A DNA stretch of 64,000 bases from Alphaproteobacteria bacterium (GTDB lineage Bacteria > Pseudomonadota > Alphaproteobacteria > GCA-2731375), in assembly GCA_021776235.1 (NCBI GenBank), contig JAJFGG010000069.1, positions 62,001 through 126,000 of the forward strand. The letters run 5' to 3'. The notes beneath the pieces were generated by a model. The model saw only the letters and a program-made list of their open reading frames with translations. It made no database searches and was not told the origin of the DNA. Shown one piece after another: positions 59,410 through 64,000 of the stretch. The number at the start of each line of letters is the position of its first letter. Position 1 is the first letter of the stretch. Position numbers and translations under genes: made by a program.

Positions 59410-60169
59410 TGTCCTGCGCCTGTTCGGTCTCAACGCCCAGCAGGGCATGCAAGGTCACGACCTGACCGACGATGAACAAAACGGGACCGGTGAAAACGGC
59501 GGCCTTGGCGTCCGCGGCAAGGCTATCCAGGGTCGAAACGATGTGCCGTTGCGCAGGCGTGCTGCCGTTGTTGATAGCGGCCGCGGGCAGCTTTGGATCG
59601 GCTCCATGGTCGATCAGCCTGGCCGTGATTTGTCCCACGTTGGCCATGCCCATATAAATCACCAGGGTGGTGGACGGATCCGTCAGGCCGTGCCAATCGA
59701 AGTCCAGTTCGCTGTCTTCCCGGCAATGACCGGTCAGATAGCGGACCCCGGTGGCCATGCCGCGATGGGTCAAGGGCATGCCCACGGCCGCCGCGCAGGC
59801 GGAGGCGGATGTGATGCCCGGTACCACTTCGAAGGCAACGCCGCTGGCCACCAGTTCCAAGGCTTCTTCCGAGCCGCGGCCGAAGACAAAGGGATCGCCG
59901 CCTTTCAGGCGCACCACATTACGGCCGGCCTTGGCCAGGCGAACCAGCAACTGGTTGATTTCGTGCTGGGGGATGGGGTGGCTTCTGGGCTGTTTGCCGA
60001 CGCTGATACGGGTTGTGCCGGCCGGGATCAGGGCCATGATTTCCGCCGAAACCAGGCGGTCATAGACCACCACATCGGCGTCCTGCAGCAGTCGGTGCGC
60101 CTTCACGGTCAGCAGTTCCGGATCCCCCGGGCCGGCACCGACAAGAAATACTGTTGTTGCTTCGGTCAT
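59378..60169 (-). CDS. nirE: uroporphyrinogen-III C-methyltransferase NirE
   Basis: 263 aa SUMT. FLVGAGPGDPELLTVKA is at residue 8, VVYDRLVS near 35 and VVPGITSASACAAAVGMPLTHRG (in parts) near 121, the standard methylase motifs. It makes precorrin-2, the first step of heme d1 synthesis. Because it sits inside the nir operon, it is NirE rather than CobA. A hairpin and 95 bp separate it from nirS. Confidence 0.93.
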   Translation of the reverse strand: MTEATTVFLVGAGPGDPELLTVKAHRLLQDADVVVYDRLVSAEIMALIPAGTTRISVGKQPRSHPIPQHEINQLLVRLAKAGRNVVRLKGGDPFVFGRGSEEALELVASGVAFEVVPGITSASACAAAVGMPLTHRGMATGVRYLTGHCREDSELDFDWHGLTDPSTTLVIYMGMANVGQITARLIDHGADPKLPAAAINNGSTPAQRHIVSTLDSLAADAKAAVFTGPVLFIVGQVVTLHALLGVETEQAQDNEQPNAAVGS

Positions 60170-60222
60170 TTAGAGCGTCCCCCCAACGTTCATGGGCAGC
60201 AAATTATGTAGGAACGGTTGAC

Positions 60223-60254
60223 GGGGCCGAAAAGGGTTGCCCCTTTCCGGCCCC
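60223..60254 (-). terminator. hairpin between nirS and nirE
   Basis: GGGGCCG(A)AAAGGG pairs with CCC(T)TTTCCGGCCCC; 14 bp, one mismatch, TTGC loop. It begins 11 bp after the nirS stop. There is no U-run, so it is better read as a processing or attenuation hairpin that separates the abundant nirS message from the nirE-N genes. Confidence 0.65.
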
Positions 60255-60264
60255 GCCATGAGTC

Positions 60265-62133
<1,869 letters not shown>

Positions 62134-62153
62134 TCAAGGGAACCGGGATATCC

Positions 62154-64000
62154 ATGTCGGGCAGACGCAGGGGCAGGCAGAATCATGGGCGGCGGTGTAA
62201 TCCGCCGCTCCTGCTGATTGCCCTGTTGGCGCTTTGCCTGACCATGATCGCCGCGCCGGCCTGGGCAAAACCGGGCGAACGTATCGGGCCGGAAACCCTG
62301 GCCCAGATTTTTCCCGGCGCGGAACGAGCCGGATCCATGGCGGGCAACCCGCCGGCCGCCTCGGTTTTCAAGGGTGGCGCCAGACTCGGTTATGTCTTTT
62401 CCACCCAGGATGTTGTTGGTTCGGTCGGCTTCTCCGGCAAGCCCATCGACATTCTGGTTGGCCTAACCAATGCAGGCGTGATCAGCGGCGCCAGGCTGCG
62501 TAGTCATAACGAGCCGATCCTGGTGATCGGTATACCTGACCTGGCGCTGCGGCGTTATGTTGACGGGTTCGCCAAGGTAGATATCCATCGACCCGGCCAA
62601 CTGCGTGAAGGCGAGGCTTTTGGCGCGTTGCCGGATGCCATTTCCGGTGCGACTATTTCAAGCGCGGTGATCGGCGATTCCATCATCCGCGCCGCCCGCA
62701 CCGTGGCCCGGGGGCGGGGGCTGCTGAAGTCGACGCAGGCAAAGCTGCGCCTGGATCGGGAAAACTACGAACCAGCGGACTGGCAGGAGTTGCGCGCGGA
62801 TGGCTCAATCGTGCGTCTGGGCTTAAGCCGCGGCGCGGTGGAACAGGCCTATCGTGACCGGGTCGCTATTCCGGGGGCCGAATTTCCCGGCAACCGATCG
62901 CCGGAGGAATTGTATACCGAACTTTATACCGGCCTGATCACGCCGCCACGGGTCGGGCAAAACCTACTTGGCGCGCAGGCCTTCAACCGTCTATTGGGAA
63001 AAATGGGACCGGATGATCAGGCCATCCTGATTGCCGGCAATGGGCTTTATTCCTTCAAGGGTACGCGCTATCGGCGCTCCGGCCTGTTCGACCGAATTCA
63101 AATCGTGCAGGGCGACAAGATAATCCGTCTGGTCAAGCAGCATTATCATCTCTTCTGCGGCCTGCAGATTGCCGCAGAGCCGCAACTGCGGGAAATTGGC
63201 GTTTTCGTCATTCCGGCCGACACCGGATTCGATGCCCTAACCGATTGGCGTTTGGAGTTGCTGATAAGCCGGGAAACCAAGCAGGGCGCGCGGGTGCATC
63301 TGGATTTTCCGCTGCCCTATGTGCTGCCGGCCGGCTACCGCATTGGTCAGGTGTCCGCAGCGACCGCGGAACCACCGGATCAGTTGGACCGGGTTCTCGC
63401 CTATATGCAACGGCAATTGAACGAAGGTGAACCGGCCCTTTGGTTGCGTAATTGGCGCGACCGGGCCGGCCGGATCACGGTTCTGGTGGGGCTATTGCTC
63501 ATTTTGAGCGCGGTCCTGGTGTTTCAAGACAACCTGGTGCGCCACCAACGGCTTTATCGCCCGGTTCGGCTGATTTATCTGACCGTGACCGTGGTCTGGA
63601 TCGGCTGGTATGCGGGCGCTCAACTATCTGTAATCAATGTGTTGACCTTTGCGCAATCCTTGTTGAGCGGCTTTCGCTGGGAGTTCTTCCTGCTCGACCC
63701 GCTGATTTTTATTCTTTGGAGCTATGTCGCCGTGACGCTGCTGTTTTGGGGGCGCGGGGTGTTTTGCGGCTGGCTATGTCCCTTTGGCGCCCTGCAGGAA
63801 CTGCTGAATGAAGCGGCGCGCTTGTTGCGTATTCCGCAAATCAATGTCCCCTTTGCCCTGCACGAGCGCCTCTGGCCAATCAAACACATCATCTTTCTGG
63901 GCCTGTTCGCCGTATCCCTGCACTCGACAATTCTGGCGATCGCCGGTTCGGAAGTGGAACCCTTCAAAACCGCCATTTCCATGCACTTCATCCGCCATTG
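62154..64000 (+). CDS. nirI: NosR/NirI family membrane flavoprotein (NirI), partial at window end
   Basis: It starts at ATG 62154 and runs past the window edge (615 codons seen). N-terminal basic part, then a signal/anchor (about residues 18-38, ending APAWA). The periplasmic FMN-binding domain has the flavinylation motif SGATIS with Thr167. At least four helices follow from about residue 445, and a NapH-like FCGWLCPFGALQE motif is near residue 540. NirI is needed for nirS expression in Paracoccus and lies divergent to it, as here. By sequence alone NosR is possible, but position favours NirI. The later 4Fe-4S domain is off the edge. Confidence 0.88.
   Translation, partial: MSGRRRGRQNHGRRCNPPLLLIALLALCLTMIAAPAWAKPGERIGPETLAQIFPGAERAGSMAGNPPAASVFKGGARLGYVFSTQDVVGSVGFSGKPIDILVGLTNAGVISGARLRSHNEPILVIGIPDLALRRYVDGFAKVDIHRPGQLREGEAFGALPDAISGATISSAVIGDSIIRAARTVARGRGLLKSTQAKLRLDRENYEPADWQELRADGSIVRLGLSRGAVEQAYRDRVAIPGAEFPGNRSPEELYTELYTGLITPPRVGQNLLGAQAFNRLLGKMGPDDQAILIAGNGLYSFKGTRYRRSGLFDRIQIVQGDKIIRLVKQHYHLFCGLQIAAEPQLREIGVFVIPADTGFDALTDWRLELLISRETKQGARVHLDFPLPYVLPAGYRIGQVSAATAEPPDQLDRVLAYMQRQLNEGEPALWLRNWRDRAGRITVLVGLLLILSAVLVFQDNLVRHQRLYRPVRLIYLTVTVVWIGWYAGAQLSVINVLTFAQSLLSGFRWEFFLLDPLIFILWSYVAVTLLFWGRGVFCGWLCPFGALQELLNEAARLLRIPQINVPFALHERLWPIKHIIFLGLFAVSLHSTILAIAGSEVEPFKTAISMHFIRH

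Noticed and set aside
62154-64000. NosR of a nos operon
   Set aside because: Not excluded by sequence, but its divergent position to nirS and a shared NNR box match nirI. The genes following it are outside the window.

Overview
The window looks like a chromosomal segment of a GC-rich, denitrifying alphaproteobacterium, probably of the Rhodospirillales type. The grounds are the nirI/nirS divergent arrangement with gene order nirSECFDLGHJN (the order known from Paracoccus), a phasin, ClpS-ClpA, CaiB-type CoA-transferases, and tightly packed operons with ATGA overlaps. I see no rRNA, tRNA, CRISPR array or insertion sequence.

Layout. (1) 346-11420, minus strand: one nucleoside uptake and salvage operon. 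It runs BMP-family binding protein, ABC ATPase, two permeases, cytidine deaminase, purine nucleoside phosphorylase, deoA, deoB, adenosine deaminase and a HAD phosphatase, followed by a secreted acid phosphatase. (2) 11500-16600: a small membrane protein behind an 11-G tract, then enoyl-CoA hydratase, MFS, DksA-like, SDR, cupin and GST genes. (3) 16625-23700, minus strand: a respiratory NO/O2 locus. It holds a heme-copper oxidase subunit I with all six histidines but Gln in place of the active-site Tyr, a CuA subunit II, a previously hidden 56-aa membrane protein, CtaB, Sco, a fused cytochrome b / 2[4Fe-4S] / MvhD-like protein and a hemerythrin. A perfect NNR/DNR box precedes the locus, so I read it as a nitric oxide reductase of the recently recognised oxidase-derived (eNOR-like) kind. 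(4) 24050-29529: a PAS protein and a catabolic operon containing a selenoprotein, whose gene is split by an in-frame UGA followed by a bacterial SECIS-like hairpin. (5) 29722-30013: a c-di-GMP-I (GEMM) riboswitch in front of a 61-aa membrane protein. (6) 30085-33660: MFS, methyltransferase, DapA-family lyase, cupin.

(7) 33681-43845: a lipid-modification cluster with a ceramidase-like protein, PlsC, a PAP2/dual-specificity phosphatase fusion, CdsA, a CDP-alcohol phosphatidyltransferase, an MFS/acyltransferase fusion, a lipase and TetR, with a divergent small protein and a hydrolase/methyltransferase fusion. No product is known to me. (8) 43945-51667: SlyX, SDR, phytanoyl-CoA dioxygenase family, a small protein, ClpA, ClpS, phasin and a D,D-carboxypeptidase. 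(9) 51702-64000: a hemerythrin, a tandem CbiX-like chelatase, nirN-J-H-G-L-D-F-C-E-S (heme d1 synthesis and cytochrome cd1 nitrite reductase) and divergent nirI, which runs off the end of the window.

How they fit together: the nir operon makes NO from nitrite. The locus at 17-23.7 kb would remove NO, and the two hemerythrins may bind or sense NO or O2. NNR-type boxes (TTGAC-N4-GTCAA) at 23683, 52347 and 62080 tie these loci into one regulon.
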